Source: Candidatus Manganitrophus morganii (GTDB lineage: Bacteria; Nitrospirota; Nitrospiria; SBBL01; Manganitrophaceae). Taken from it: 64,000 nt of DNA. Shown piece by piece: positions 8,235 through 16,701 of the stretch (the stretch's first letter is position 1; each line of letters opens with the position of its first letter). The DNA lies in NCBI GenBank assembly GCA_021651055.1, contig JAJHOH010000001.1:682001-746000 (forward strand), written 5' to 3'. Both the position numbers and the translations under genes were made by a program. The notes beneath the pieces are model-generated. The model was not told where the DNA came from, did not search any database, and worked only from the letters and a program-made list of their open reading frames with translations.

Positions 8235-9572
8235 TTACATACCGGGAGGGATATATCGCCACGTTCCTTTTAGCCGGACCATCGGGGGCATATTGGGATA
8301 ATGAGCAGAGGCAAATTCTTTGTTATACCAGACTTGTAAGTGTTCCGCGCCGGGGCCGGTGAATCCTTGTCCTGCATAGACGGCTCCGTATGCTGAAAAG
8401 GGCCCTTGCAGATCGATCACACCCGGCGTAAAGAAAAATCCATCAAGGCGGATATGATCGAGCGCAATCGGGAAAGGATGCGAGGCAGACCAGGGATGCG
8501 CATGCGCTTGAACCGTCATTCCGATCTGAGACCGCTCTTCTTGAATGTGAATGTCTTCGGAAAAATAAAAATATCCCTTATAGTTTTTACGACCCAACCG
8601 GATCGGCCCCGAGCGGCTGTACCCGGGAAGAACGTCGATCCATACCAAAGCATATTCACCTCCAGGGTTCCCGAATACTTCGTCGAATTCTCCCCGGTCG
8701 GCCCCGTTTTGCTCCAGTCGGCCCGACGGGGAGACAACGTAGTAACCTCCCCGCTTCTTGATGAAATTTTTGATCTCGGTTAATTGGTTCGGCGTGAATG
8801 AATCAAGGCGCACGGCGCTGTCGTTTTCATAGACATTGGGACGCCGGCCGATTGGAGGGCCTGTAATCCCCCTTTCAGTATGAATCTCCACGACCGGATC
8901 CTCGTTCAACCCTTCTTCTCTATAAGGATGGGAATGCGGCGAGAGGATCGGATTGATCGTCGGAATTCGATCCGGACGCGGGCCCAATCGAACCCCTCCG
9001 ATATACCGGATCGGCCCCCAGTGTCCCCAGACCGGGACCGAGACCCCCGTCTCGCCGAATCCCTGAATCGCCGCCGTGATCGGCGGCATCGGATTTCGTG
9101 CAATCTCGACCTGGACGACCTTAGCCGCCCCTTTCCCGGCGACCGCCCCGCTTTGAATTGTGCAAATTCCATCCGGATGAGACGGTTTGTAGAGACGCAG
9201 ATCGACGATCTTCCCCCGCTCGCTTATCTCGGCAAAGGGGCCTTCTCCGTGATCGTCCATGTGCGCCTCCGAGAGCTGGAAATCGGGAGAGGTCCTCTCC
9301 CCGGCACAGCGCCGGGTCGGCAGTTCGGCAAAAAACGCCGGATCGGGAGATCGGGCCGGTTCGGTCACCCAGGAGAGGACCTTCTCCACACCCGATTCAG
9401 CCAGATAGGTCGATGCAAGCGCACGGCCGGCATAGGCGGAGATCTGAAGCTCCCCGGTGGAAACATGGAACGCAAGTAATCCAAGCCCGGTGGCGAGGAC
9501 CAGGAGTATGAGAGCGGCAAAAATCGCCGTCCCGTTTTCATTCTTCACAGATTTTGCAAGGTGCCTTCCCAT
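8235..9572 (-). CDS. Large PilX-like minor pilin (set 2)
   Basis: 445 aa, more than twice the length of the set 1 PilX. The N-terminus MGRHLAKSVKNENG/TAIFAALILLVLATGLGLLAFHVSTGELQ has a basic leader, a G-T junction and a hydrophobic helix lacking the conserved Glu, as in PilX. STGELQISAYAGRALASTYLAESGVEK (about 37-63) is the PilX-type post-helix segment. The long C-terminal region (about 150-445) is rich in Gly, Pro and aromatic residues and predicted beta strands, with an unidentified domain that may form an exposed pilus head. The ATG follows the pilW stop codon directly, so translation is coupled. It ends the second minor-pilin operon, which has no PilY1 of its own. Confidence 0.8.
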   Translation of the reverse strand: MGRHLAKSVKNENGTAIFAALILLVLATGLGLLAFHVSTGELQISAYAGRALASTYLAESGVEKVLSWVTEPARSPDPAFFAELPTRRCAGERTSPDFQLSEAHMDDHGEGPFAEISERGKIVDLRLYKPSHPDGICTIQSGAVAGKGAAKVVQVEIARNPMPPITAAIQGFGETGVSVPVWGHWGPIRYIGGVRLGPRPDRIPTINPILSPHSHPYREEGLNEDPVVEIHTERGITGPPIGRRPNVYENDSAVRLDSFTPNQLTEIKNFIKKRGGYYVVSPSGRLEQNGADRGEFDEVFGNPGGEYALVWIDVLPGYSRSGPIRLGRKNYKGYFYFSEDIHIQEERSQIGMTVQAHAHPWSASHPFPIALDHIRLDGFFFTPGVIDLQGPFSAYGAVYAGQGFTGPGAEHLQVWYNKEFASAHYPNMPPMVRLKGTWRYIPPGM

Positions 9573-10313
9573 CTACATGTTCCTCAGCCGCACTTCGAAC
9601 GTGACTTGGCGCGTTCGAAAGCCTTCGCCGGAGGGATTGTTCGGATCTCTTCGCTCCGACCGGGCGCGCAACGTCATCGCCACTTTTCGAATGCGCGTCC
9701 GCTCGTCTTGACTCAGCGCCCGTTCGGGAAGAGCACGCCCCTGTTCATTAAAATAAACCAATTTAAATTGATCGATCGTAAAGGCGACCTCCTGCCCCCC
9801 TCCGCCCCCTCCCGTATCCCTATAGAGGGTGAACGGCGCTTTTCGAATCCCGCAGGAATCGATCCCGCTCGCCCCGACCCATTCATAACGGACATCTTCA
9901 TCGATATCCTTTAGTGTGGAAATAGAATCATCAAGGACGGTGTTTCCATTCAGGTCGGCCAAAAGGTGAAAAACAACAGGGGTCGCCTCCAGAATTCGCT
10001 CGGCCGGATGAGCCCTCCGTTCACAACCGACCCGGCTCATCGCTTTGGTCAGCTTGTTTTCGTTCGGGAGACCTTCCGGCAAAAAGAGCGATCCCGTCGG
10101 ATCGTATCCGGCCACCTCGATCTCCCTCGACAAAAGGTCCGCGGCCACGCGCGCCTGCTGCTGCATCTCCGCGATCTCCTCCTGGTTCTGGTAGTTTTGG
10201 TAAAACGCAAGGAGCAATCGATAAAACGAGGCGGTCACAACGATGAGAATGATCGAAGAGAACAACAGCTCGATCAGGGTCGCCCCCTCCTCATTCTGCG
10301 AGATTCGGTACAT
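9573..10313 (-). CDS. pilW: Minor pilin PilW (set 2)
   Basis: 246 aa from ATG 10313 (MYRISQNEEG/ATLIELLFSSIILIVVTASFYRLLLAFYQNYQN), preceded by an AGGGA site. An in-frame extension to 10385 lies inside pilV and is not used. Cleavage would occur before Ala rather than Phe, which is acceptable for PilW-like minor pilins, and the Glu at mature position 5 is present. QQQARVAADLLSREIEVAGYDP (about 45-66) is the PilW signature. It differs substantially from the set 1 PilW and lies 11 bp after pilV. Confidence 0.87.
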   Translation of the reverse strand: MYRISQNEEGATLIELLFSSIILIVVTASFYRLLLAFYQNYQNQEEIAEMQQQARVAADLLSREIEVAGYDPTGSLFLPEGLPNENKLTKAMSRVGCERRAHPAERILEATPVVFHLLADLNGNTVLDDSISTLKDIDEDVRYEWVGASGIDSCGIRKAPFTLYRDTGGGGGGQEVAFTIDQFKLVYFNEQGRALPERALSQDERTRIRKVAMTLRARSERRDPNNPSGEGFRTRQVTFEVRLRNM

Positions 10314-10324
10314 CGTTGTCCCTG

Positions 10325-10696
10325 TTAATGGAACACGAAGCTTTTGAGCAAAACGGTCCGGTTCGGCGCCAGGCTGTCTCCCCAATCGACCTGGACTTCT
10401 ACGATCCAGATCCTCGGATCTCTCCCGCTCCGCTCAATCGTCCAACGCCTTGGCATTCCTTCCGGTTCATCTTGTCCCCCGGAGAGGAGGGACGGGTCGG
10501 CGGAGCGAAACGCTTCCATCTTCTCTTGCGCCAACTGCGCCGCAAGACCTTGCCTGTTTCCGGCTCGAAGCGCCTTGAAGCCGACTTCGAAAAAACCGAT
10601 CACGCCGAGCAGCCCGACCGACAGGATCGACATTGCGATGAGAACCTCAAGGAGCGAGAAGCCGCTCTGGTCCTTTTCAGCGCCACGCATTTCCAT
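10325..10696 (-). CDS. pilV: Minor pilin PilV (set 2)
   Basis: 123 aa from ATG 10696 (MEMRGAEKDQSG/FSLLEVLIAMSILSVGLLGVIGFF); ATG 10690 is equally possible. A longer in-frame reading to 10753 lies inside fimT. Features are the GFSLLEVL cleavage site and helix, then AAQLAQEKMEAFRSADPSLL (about 42-61), typical of PilV, and WTIERSGRDPRIWIVEVQVDW toward the end. It overlaps fimT by 20 bp and is followed by pilW, so it sits in a coupled operon. Confidence 0.86.
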   Translation of the reverse strand: MEMRGAEKDQSGFSLLEVLIAMSILSVGLLGVIGFFEVGFKALRAGNRQGLAAQLAQEKMEAFRSADPSLLSGGQDEPEGMPRRWTIERSGRDPRIWIVEVQVDWGDSLAPNRTVLLKSFVFH

Positions 10697-11180
10697 TCCA
10701 CTTTCGAATTTTGACCCGCCCGGTGGTGACGACGGAGACCGCAACCGTTTCATGATGGACCGAATCGTTGGTCAGGTAGACCGTCCCGCCAAGCCCCATG
10801 ATCGTTCCGTTCGGCTGGAAAGTAATCGTATTCTCCCGAAAGCTGATCCCATCGTCGGGAAGGACGGCATCGGGTAGAGGTGGGACCCCCTCTCTGAGAC
10901 CGAACCGGATCTGAGGGGGGAGGGTCCGCTCCCCTGCACCGGGGACGCTGTATTTTCGACCGTCCGGATGGAACTGAATCGGGCCGGCAATCCCCTCCGC
11001 GATCGCCTTCTGACGAATCAGCCTCAAATCAGAGATGATCTGGCGGCCGGCGTCGGTCAGATGGTTGTGCGCAATTTGGTTGGAGAACGAGGCAACCCCC
11101 ACCACCGATAAAGAGGTAGTAATCGCCAACACCACCATCGTTTCAATCAAGGTGTAACCTTTCTGGGATAAGTGGACCAT
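10677..11180 (-). CDS. fimT: Minor pilin FimT/GspH family (set 2)
   Basis: 167 aa. ATG 11180 is preceded by GGAGGGAG. The leader MVHLSQKG/YTLIETMVVLAITTSLSVVGVASF has a Tyr at mature position 1 and Glu5. RQIISDLRLIRQKAIAEG (about 46-63) followed by PIQFHPDGRKYSV is the GspH/FimT pattern, and ITFQPNGTIMGLGGTVYL follows near residue 120. It is the first gene of the second minor-pilin operon, about 32 bases downstream of the predicted start from the sigma54 promoter at 11223-11238. Confidence 0.87.
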   Translation of the reverse strand: MVHLSQKGYTLIETMVVLAITTSLSVVGVASFSNQIAHNHLTDAGRQIISDLRLIRQKAIAEGIAGPIQFHPDGRKYSVPGAGERTLPPQIRFGLREGVPPLPDAVLPDDGISFRENTITFQPNGTIMGLGGTVYLTNDSVHHETVAVSVVTTGRVKIRKWNGNAWR

Positions 11181-11222
11181 GTCGCTCCCTCCGAGTGATC
11201 TCTCTGATACTCGAAGAGCATT

Positions 11223-11238
11223 AGCAACAAGGGTGCCA
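11223..11238 (-). promoter_or_regulatory. Sigma54 (-24/-12) promoter for the second minor-pilin operon
   Basis: Minus-strand TGGCACCCTTGTTGCT carries the complete TGGCAC and TTGCT elements with GG and GC ten bases apart, essentially the sigma54 consensus. Transcription would start near 11212. A single TGTC lies about 16 bases upstream on the minus strand. Together with the promoters at 8082 and 53137 it defines a pilus regulon. Confidence 0.87.
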
Positions 11239-11328
11239 ACTTAATCGGAGACACCTAAGTATCATAAATCGAAGAAAATGAAAAGCTTTTGATAGAGAAT
11301 CGTCGAGGAAGGTCTTTAAGGAGGGGAG

Positions 11329-11362
11329 AGCCGGAGGACTGAACAGATACAGTCCCCCGGCT
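11329..11362 (-). terminator. Hairpin terminator after pilSR
   Basis: Arms AGCCGGGGGACTG and CAGTCCTCCGGCT (minus strand, one G-U pair) enclose an 8-base loop, giving a 13-bp stem 29 bp after the pilR stop codon. No strong T tract follows on the minus strand, so termination may be partial or may act as an RNA 3' end. Confidence 0.55.
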
Positions 11363-11390
11363 GATTGTATTTAAAAAGATTCAGAAGATC

Positions 11391-12770
11391 TCATGCATCT
11401 CCTTTCTCCAAACCGTAATCTTTGATCTTCGTCAGCAGCGTTTTATAGCTCACCTGCAGGATCTCCGCCGCGCGGGTTTTATTCCCGCCGGTTTCATTTA
11501 AAACTTTTCGAATCATTTTTGATTCCACCAGGCGCGTTACATTCTCGCTGACCTCTTGGAGGGTCCCTTCGATCGAGACATCTCGAAGAGAGAAATCGCC
11601 TGGAGGCTTTGTCTTCAAACCGAAGTGCTCGGGAAGGAGTTCGTTCCCGTCACTGAGGATAATCCCCCGCTCAATAGCATTCTGCAGTTCTCGGACATTC
11701 CCGGTCCAGGGGTGGGTCATCAACAGATCCATCGCCTCGGGGGAGACTTTCTTCACCTCTTTCTTCATTTCCTTGGAATAATAAGACATAAAATGATCGA
11801 CCAGGGCCGGAATATCCTCGCGGCGGTCGCGAAGGGGAGGGATGACGATCGGAAAAACATTCAGGCGGTAGTAGAGATCCTCTCTGAACGTCTTTTGCTG
11901 AATCAGCTGCATCAGATCACGATTCGTCGCCGCCACCACACGGACATCGATCTTCACTTCGACGGTCCCCCCCACCCGCATCATCTCCTCTTCTTCCAGG
12001 ACCCTCAGCAGCTTGGACTGAAGCGACAGGTCCATCTCCCCGATCTCGTCCAGGAAGATCGTTCCCTTATCGGCCAGCTCGAACTTTCCGATTTTTTTCC
12101 CGACCGCTCCCGTGAACGCTCCTCGCTCATGGCCGAAGAGCTCGCTTTCCAAAAGGTCATGCGGAATAGCGGCGCAATTGATCGCGACAAAGGTCTTATC
12201 TTGGCGGGGGCTCAACATGTGAATGGCGCGCGCAAAGAGTTCTTTCCCCGTCCCGCTCTCCCCGCCGATGAGAACTGTCGTTTTCCCCGGAGCGACCTTC
12301 CGCATCTGCTCCACCACCTGGTTCATGGCGGGGGTCTTTCCGATAATCTTCGGGAACCGGAGCTGATTGGTAAAGTCCTCCTTGAGGATGATATTCTCCG
12401 TCACCAAGCGCTGCTTCTCCAACGCCTTTTCGATTTGGAGCAAAAGATGGTCCGGGTCAAACGGCTTGGCGATGAAATCATACGCCCCTTCTTTCACCGC
12501 CTTGACCGCCGTCTCGATACTTCCATAGGCGGTCATGACGATGACCGGAATAAATGTGTTCTGCTCCTTCACTGCATGGAGCACATCAAGGCCGCTTTTA
12601 TGGGGCAGCTTCAGATCGGTCACGACAAGGTCGATCTTCCCCTCTCTGATTTTGGCGATCCCTTCGCGACCATCTTTAGCCCAAACGACCTGATAGCCAG
12701 CCCCTGTGAGGGCCTGCGAAAGCATCTGCGCGAGACTTTCCCGATCTTCGACGATTAAAATGTTCTCCAT
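11391..12770 (-). CDS. pilR: Sigma54-dependent response regulator PilR (NtrC family)
   Basis: 459 aa, usual length for NtrC/PilR. The receiver domain (1-115) has phospho-acceptor D52 in VVTDLKLP. The AAA+ domain carries Walker A GESGTGKE (170-177), the sigma54-contacting GAFTGA loop (217-222) and Walker B FLDEIGEM. The C-terminal Fis-type helix-turn-helix includes [20 protein letters not shown]. It hydrolyses ATP to open sigma54 promoters. It lies 13 bp after the sensor kinase gene, and three sigma54 promoters at pilin genes in this window are its probable targets. The direct assignment as PilR rather than another NtrC member rests on the pilus context. Confidence 0.93.
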   Translation of the reverse strand: MENILIVEDRESLAQMLSQALTGAGYQVVWAKDGREGIAKIREGKIDLVVTDLKLPHKSGLDVLHAVKEQNTFIPVIVMTAYGSIETAVKAVKEGAYDFIAKPFDPDHLLLQIEKALEKQRLVTENIILKEDFTNQLRFPKIIGKTPAMNQVVEQMRKVAPGKTTVLIGGESGTGKELFARAIHMLSPRQDKTFVAINCAAIPHDLLESELFGHERGAFTGAVGKKIGKFELADKGTIFLDEIGEMDLSLQSKLLRVLEEEEMMRVGGTVEVKIDVRVVAATNRDLMQLIQQKTFREDLYYRLNVFPIVIPPLRDRREDIPALVDHFMSYYSKEMKKEVKKVSPEAMDLLMTHPWTGNVRELQNAIERGIILSDGNELLPEHFGLKTKPPGDFSLRDVSIEGTLQEVSENVTRLVESKMIRKVLNETGGNKTRAAEILQVSYKTLLTKIKDYGLEKGDA

Positions 12771-12783
12771 GATTACTCCATCA

Positions 12784-14583
12784 TCACTCGTTGATCTTGA
12801 GGGGAGACATCTGAAGGGGCAGGTGAATCGTAAAAACGGTTCCGCTCCCTTCCGTACTCTCTACCGATATTTGTCCGTTATGCGCCAGGATAATTTTATG
12901 AACCAGGGCCAGCCCCAAACCGGTTCCCTTCTCTTTGGTGGTATAAAACGGGAGAAAAATTTTATCGATGTGTTCCTTGGCAATGCCGAGCCCGGTATCG
13001 GAGATCTTCACCGCCAGCATCCCCGCCGGCCGATTCGAAATACGGATATGGATCTCCCCCGTCCCTTCCATTGCCTCCAAGGCATTTTGAATTAAATTGG
13101 AAAAGGCCTGCCGAATGAGGGTCGGATCGACGGCAATTTCAGGGGCCTCTTTCAATGAAAGAAACCACCGGACATGGGGATAACTTCCCGATGAAACAAA
13201 CTGCTCTTTCAACTCCTCGATAAGCGGGGGAAGGGGGGTCGTCACCGGATGGATGACCGTCTTCCGGCCGTAGGAGAGAAGCTCCGTAATCAACCGCTCC
13301 ATCGCGGAGAGTTCGGCCATGATCGCTTTGATCATCTCTTGGCGCGGGTCGTTCGGTTCGATCTTCTTGGAAAGGAGCCGGGAGAAGCCTAAGATCGTCC
13401 CCATATAATTCCTAAATTCATGGGCGATCCAAGCCGACATCTCCCCCATCACGGTCAGCCGTTTCTTCAACTCCACCTGGTCTTGCAACATCTTCATTTC
13501 GGTCAAGTCGGTGAAAACCAGGGTCGCGCCGATCGTCGAATTATTTCGGTCCCGAAGGACGGAAGTGTTCAGCCCCAGCCAAATTTTCCTTCCGTCCGAT
13601 CGTTCTACCTCGCACTCTTCGCGCGCCACCTCTTTTCCCAGATCGACCGTCTCCTGGAGCAGCCGGGTGATCTTCTCTTCCCCTCCGAAGATCGCTTCGT
13701 ACGACTTCCCGAGGACCTCCTCGGGAGAGAGATGAAGAATCATCCCCGCCGTCGCGTTAAACGTGGTAATTCTCCGTTCGCAATTAAAGGTCAAGACACC
13801 GCTGGTGACGCTCTGGAGAATATTTTCATTATAACTTTCGACGTTTTTTGCGTATTCTTCCGCCCTTCCCTTCAACTGCTCCAGCGCTTGCTCTTTCTGT
13901 TTTAATTGCTGGATCAGACCCTGAAACGTGTGGATGACGAATCCCGTTTCTGTGGCGGGGTTTTCAGGAACGGCATGAAAGTACGAGGGCGAAGGAACCA
14001 TGAACAATCGGAGGAAATAATATCCGAACATTCCGGCGCCCATCACTCCAAACACATTCATAAACAAAAGAAGCAGGCGGGCCTTTGGATCGGTTCTCGA
14101 CGGGAGCGCCACGAGGAGTTGGGCCGCCCGGCCGTTCAACGGAAGCCATATCTTTCCGACAAACTCTCCAGACGCCTCCTCCGCCGTCTCCATGACGATC
14201 TCCCCCGCGAGCGCGGTCCGCCAGGCGGCGCCCCCCTTCCCCGAAGGAATCTTCTCCTTTGTCTTGATCTCACGATGAGAATCGGCCAGAAGGGTGCCGT
14301 CGGAATCGACGAGAATGATCCGCTTGAGGTTTTTCTCCGCAGCGATATCATAAAGAAAGGCGGGGTCTTCCCCGACCTGATCGAGAGAGCCCAATAAGAC
14401 CGGCTGAACCGAATCCCCGAGAAGCTTCAGCCGTTCCTGATCGCTTACCTCGAGGGCTGATTGAAAAGCGCGAAATTGCAGAAGGCGATAACTCGCGAAG
14501 AGAACCAGGAATAATAAGAATAGCCCTAAGAAGAGAAAAGCAAAAAAGCGAATTTGACGCGGTCGGCTTGTAGGGATGAGCAC
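12784..14583 (-). CDS. pilS: Sensor histidine kinase PilS-like
   Basis: 599 aa, starting with GTG 14583 behind an AAGGAGACAG site. Transmembrane helix 1 (about 11-32) and helix 2 (about 178-196) flank an extracytoplasmic sensor region. Then come a coiled segment, a PAS domain (about 255-365, GVLTFNCERRITTFNATAGMI), a HisKA domain with H in WIAHEFRNYMG (phospho-acceptor, followed by R/N as in NtrB/PilS) and a HATPase with DTGLGIAKEHIDKIF and KGTGLGLAL. It phosphorylates PilR. Canonical PilS has six transmembrane helices and senses PilA; this one has two with a periplasmic loop, so its signal may differ. Confidence 0.87.
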   Translation of the reverse strand: MLIPTSRPRQIRFFAFLFLGLFLLFLVLFASYRLLQFRAFQSALEVSDQERLKLLGDSVQPVLLGSLDQVGEDPAFLYDIAAEKNLKRIILVDSDGTLLADSHREIKTKEKIPSGKGGAAWRTALAGEIVMETAEEASGEFVGKIWLPLNGRAAQLLVALPSRTDPKARLLLLFMNVFGVMGAGMFGYYFLRLFMVPSPSYFHAVPENPATETGFVIHTFQGLIQQLKQKEQALEQLKGRAEEYAKNVESYNENILQSVTSGVLTFNCERRITTFNATAGMILHLSPEEVLGKSYEAIFGGEEKITRLLQETVDLGKEVAREECEVERSDGRKIWLGLNTSVLRDRNNSTIGATLVFTDLTEMKMLQDQVELKKRLTVMGEMSAWIAHEFRNYMGTILGFSRLLSKKIEPNDPRQEMIKAIMAELSAMERLITELLSYGRKTVIHPVTTPLPPLIEELKEQFVSSGSYPHVRWFLSLKEAPEIAVDPTLIRQAFSNLIQNALEAMEGTGEIHIRISNRPAGMLAVKISDTGLGIAKEHIDKIFLPFYTTKEKGTGLGLALVHKIILAHNGQISVESTEGSGTVFTIHLPLQMSPLKINE

Positions 14584-14665
14584 CTGTCTCCTTAAATAGG
14601 CGTTCGAACGAACTCCGCCCGGACATGAGGAAAAAACTCAGAGGCATCCAATCCGGATCGATGCC

Positions 14666-15430
14666 TTACGTCCGGCCGAGGAGTAAATACCATTGAAGGA
14701 TCTCCGGCCCCCAGAAAAGGCTGACCATCGCTCCCAGCGCCAGGAACGGACCGAAGGGGATCGGCTCCGCGCGGTTCTGCCCTCGAACGAGAACCAGGAA
14801 CAGGCCGATGACGGAGCCGGACAACGCGGCCAAGAAGATCGTCAGGAGCATTCCCTTCCAGCCGAGAAAGGCCCCGATCATCGCAATCAACTTAATATCG
14901 CCTCCCCCCATCCCCTCTTTCTTCAAGAGGGCGATCGACAAAACCGCCACCAGGTAAAAGAGGCCTCCGCCCAGAAAAAGGCCGATGAGCGAATTGATCG
15001 GGCCCGGCGGAAGCACGGTGGAAGCGGCCAGAAGGCCAAGGACCATCCCGGGAAGGGTGATGACATCGGGTACAATTTGATGAGAAAGGTCGATGAAGGT
15101 CACCGCCATTAATGAGGAGAAAAAGAGCGCATAAATGACTGCGGCGAAAGAGGGACCGAATTGATGCAGGATAAAGAGGTAGCCGAGGCCGTGGACCAAT
15201 TCCACCAATGGATAACGCCAAGAGATCGGCGCCCGGCAGGATCGGCAGCGTCCCCTCAAAAAGAGGAAGCTCAAGAGGGGAATGTTGTCATAAGGCCGGA
15301 TCGGTTGCTCACAAGAAGTGCAGTGGGAGGCGGGGAAAACAATCGATTCTTTCCTCGGCACGCGATAAATACAGACATTGAGAAAACTGCCGATGAGCAA
15401 TCCGAGAATAAAAACAATGGCTTCCAACAT
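14666..15430 (-). CDS. pilD: Prepilin peptidase / N-methyltransferase PilD
   Basis: 254 aa from ATG 15430 (MLEAIVFILGLLIGSFLNVCIYRVPR); ATG 15439 is in frame, but the AAAAAGGA site is better spaced for 15430. The GSFLNVCIYRxP motif and two zinc CxxC pairs (CTSCEQP and CRSCRAP, about 35-62) show the methylase-type N-terminal domain. The catalytic aspartates are in FIDLSHQIVPD and GGGDIKLIAMIG, within about eight membrane helices. It cleaves prepilin leaders and methylates the new N-terminus for all the pilins in this window. It is the only peptidase gene seen here and is upstream of pilS on the same strand. Confidence 0.95.
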   Translation of the reverse strand: MLEAIVFILGLLIGSFLNVCIYRVPRKESIVFPASHCTSCEQPIRPYDNIPLLSFLFLRGRCRSCRAPISWRYPLVELVHGLGYLFILHQFGPSFAAVIYALFFSSLMAVTFIDLSHQIVPDVITLPGMVLGLLAASTVLPPGPINSLIGLFLGGGLFYLVAVLSIALLKKEGMGGGDIKLIAMIGAFLGWKGMLLTIFLAALSGSVIGLFLVLVRGQNRAEPIPFGPFLALGAMVSLFWGPEILQWYLLLGRT

Positions 15431-15607
15431 AAAGATCATTCCTTTTTGCCGGTAAGTCTAACACAAGATCCGAACACCAGCAAGAGATCGTTGATCGGCT
15501 TCTCCTCCTGAAAGTGAGCATACCGAAGACCTCTAAAACAAGTGCGAACGTTTCTGATGATCGTCTCCGATGCCGAAGGTCTTCCTTCAGAAATTCAAGC
15601 CGTTTCC

Positions 15608-15636
15608 TTGACAAGGGTTTGAAAAGGAAATAGGAT
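15608..15636 (+). promoter_or_regulatory. Sigma70 promoter for gpsA
   Basis: TTGACA (15608-15613), a 17-base spacer and TAGGAT (15631-15636). It lies 33 bases before the gpsA start. The interval 15431-15669 between divergent pilD and gpsA holds nothing else recognised. Confidence 0.7.
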
Positions 15637-15669
15637 AATTTACAAGTGGCATAGGGTAACGGAGTGCGC

Positions 15670-16701
15670 ATGAATATTGCCGTGATCGGCGGAGGAAGTT
15701 GGGGAACGGCGCTGGCGGGCCTGCTGGCCCGAAAAGGTCATTCGGTCTCCCTCTGGGTTTATGAAAAAGAGGTGGTCGAATCGATTCAACGTCGCCATGA
15801 AAACAGCCTCTACCTCCCCGGGTTTTCCCTCCCGAAGAATCTCTCCGCCCGCACCGATCTGGGGAAGACCCTTTTAGGGGCCCGATACGTCCTCTTCGCC
15901 GTCCCTTCCCATGTCGCGCGGGACATCCTGGTTCAAATGCGCCCCCTTCTCCCCCCGGAGATCCCGGTGATTAGCGCGACGAAAGGGATCGAGCGGAAAA
16001 GCCTGAAGCTGATTTCCGAGGTGATCTGTGAAGCCCTCCGGAGAAAGAATGCCGATCGGATCGCCGTCCTCTCCGGACCGAGCTTCGCGAAAGAGGTGGT
16101 GCTTGAACACCCGACCGCCGTGGTCTTGGCCGCCACCGACACCCGTCTGGCCGCCCGGGTTCAAAATATCTTCTCGACCCCTTTCTTCCGGCTCTTCTTA
16201 AGCGCCGACCTGATCGGCGTCCAGCTCGGGGGGGCGATCAAGAACGTGATCGCCCTGGCCGCCGGCGGCTCCGACGGGCTCGGCTTCGGATACAATACGA
16301 AGGCGGTCTTGATGACGCGGGGCCTCTCCGAAATGGCCCGCCTCGGTCTCGCCATGGGGGCGGACATCAACACTTTCTATGGTCTCTCCGGCATGGGTGA
16401 TCTCTTTCTGACCTGCAGCGGCGCACTCTCCCGCAACCGAAGGGTCGGCGAGGAGATCGGGAAAGGGGTCCCTTTGCCCCAGATTCTCAAGCAGACCCAA
16501 ATGGTGGCGGAAGGAGTCCATACGACCGAGTCGGCGTATGCCCTCTCGCTGAAATACAAGGTCGAGATGCCGATCGTGCGGGAGATTCATCGAATTCTTT
16601 TTGAAGGAAAACCGATCAAACAGGCGGTGATGGATCTGATGAAGATCGCGCGGGGGGGAGAGATCCCGCTGAAGGTAAAGCGGACGAGAGAGAAGCGATG
16701 A
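15670..16701 (+). CDS. gpsA: Glycerol-3-phosphate dehydrogenase [NAD(P)+]
   Basis: 343 aa from ATG 15670 with GGAG five bases upstream; a GTG at 15664 adds two residues. The N-terminal Rossmann motif is GGGSWGTALAGLLARKGH (about 8-25). The catalytic domain has SGPSFAKEV (about 139-147), GGAIKNVIALAAGGSDGLGFGYN with the active-site Lys, and GLSGMGDLFLTCSGALSRNRR. It reduces dihydroxyacetone phosphate to sn-glycerol 3-phosphate for membrane phospholipid synthesis in the cytoplasm. It overlaps the next gene in an ATGA junction. Confidence 0.96.
   Translation: MNIAVIGGGSWGTALAGLLARKGHSVSLWVYEKEVVESIQRRHENSLYLPGFSLPKNLSARTDLGKTLLGARYVLFAVPSHVARDILVQMRPLLPPEIPVISATKGIERKSLKLISEVICEALRRKNADRIAVLSGPSFAKEVVLEHPTAVVLAATDTRLAARVQNIFSTPFFRLFLSADLIGVQLGGAIKNVIALAAGGSDGLGFGYNTKAVLMTRGLSEMARLGLAMGADINTFYGLSGMGDLFLTCSGALSRNRRVGEEIGKGVPLPQILKQTQMVAEGVHTTESAYALSLKYKVEMPIVREIHRILFEGKPIKQAVMDLMKIARGGEIPLKVKRTREKR

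Noticed and set aside
8224-8239. ATGTAA-N4-TTACAT inverted repeat at the end of the second minor-pilin operon as a terminator
   Set aside because: The 6-bp stem is AT-rich, overlaps the stop codon and is not followed by a T tract; too weak to call.
11556-12758. A 400-codon plus-strand frame opposite pilR
   Set aside because: It is the complement of a conserved NtrC-family gene and has no ribosome-binding site or recognisable domain.
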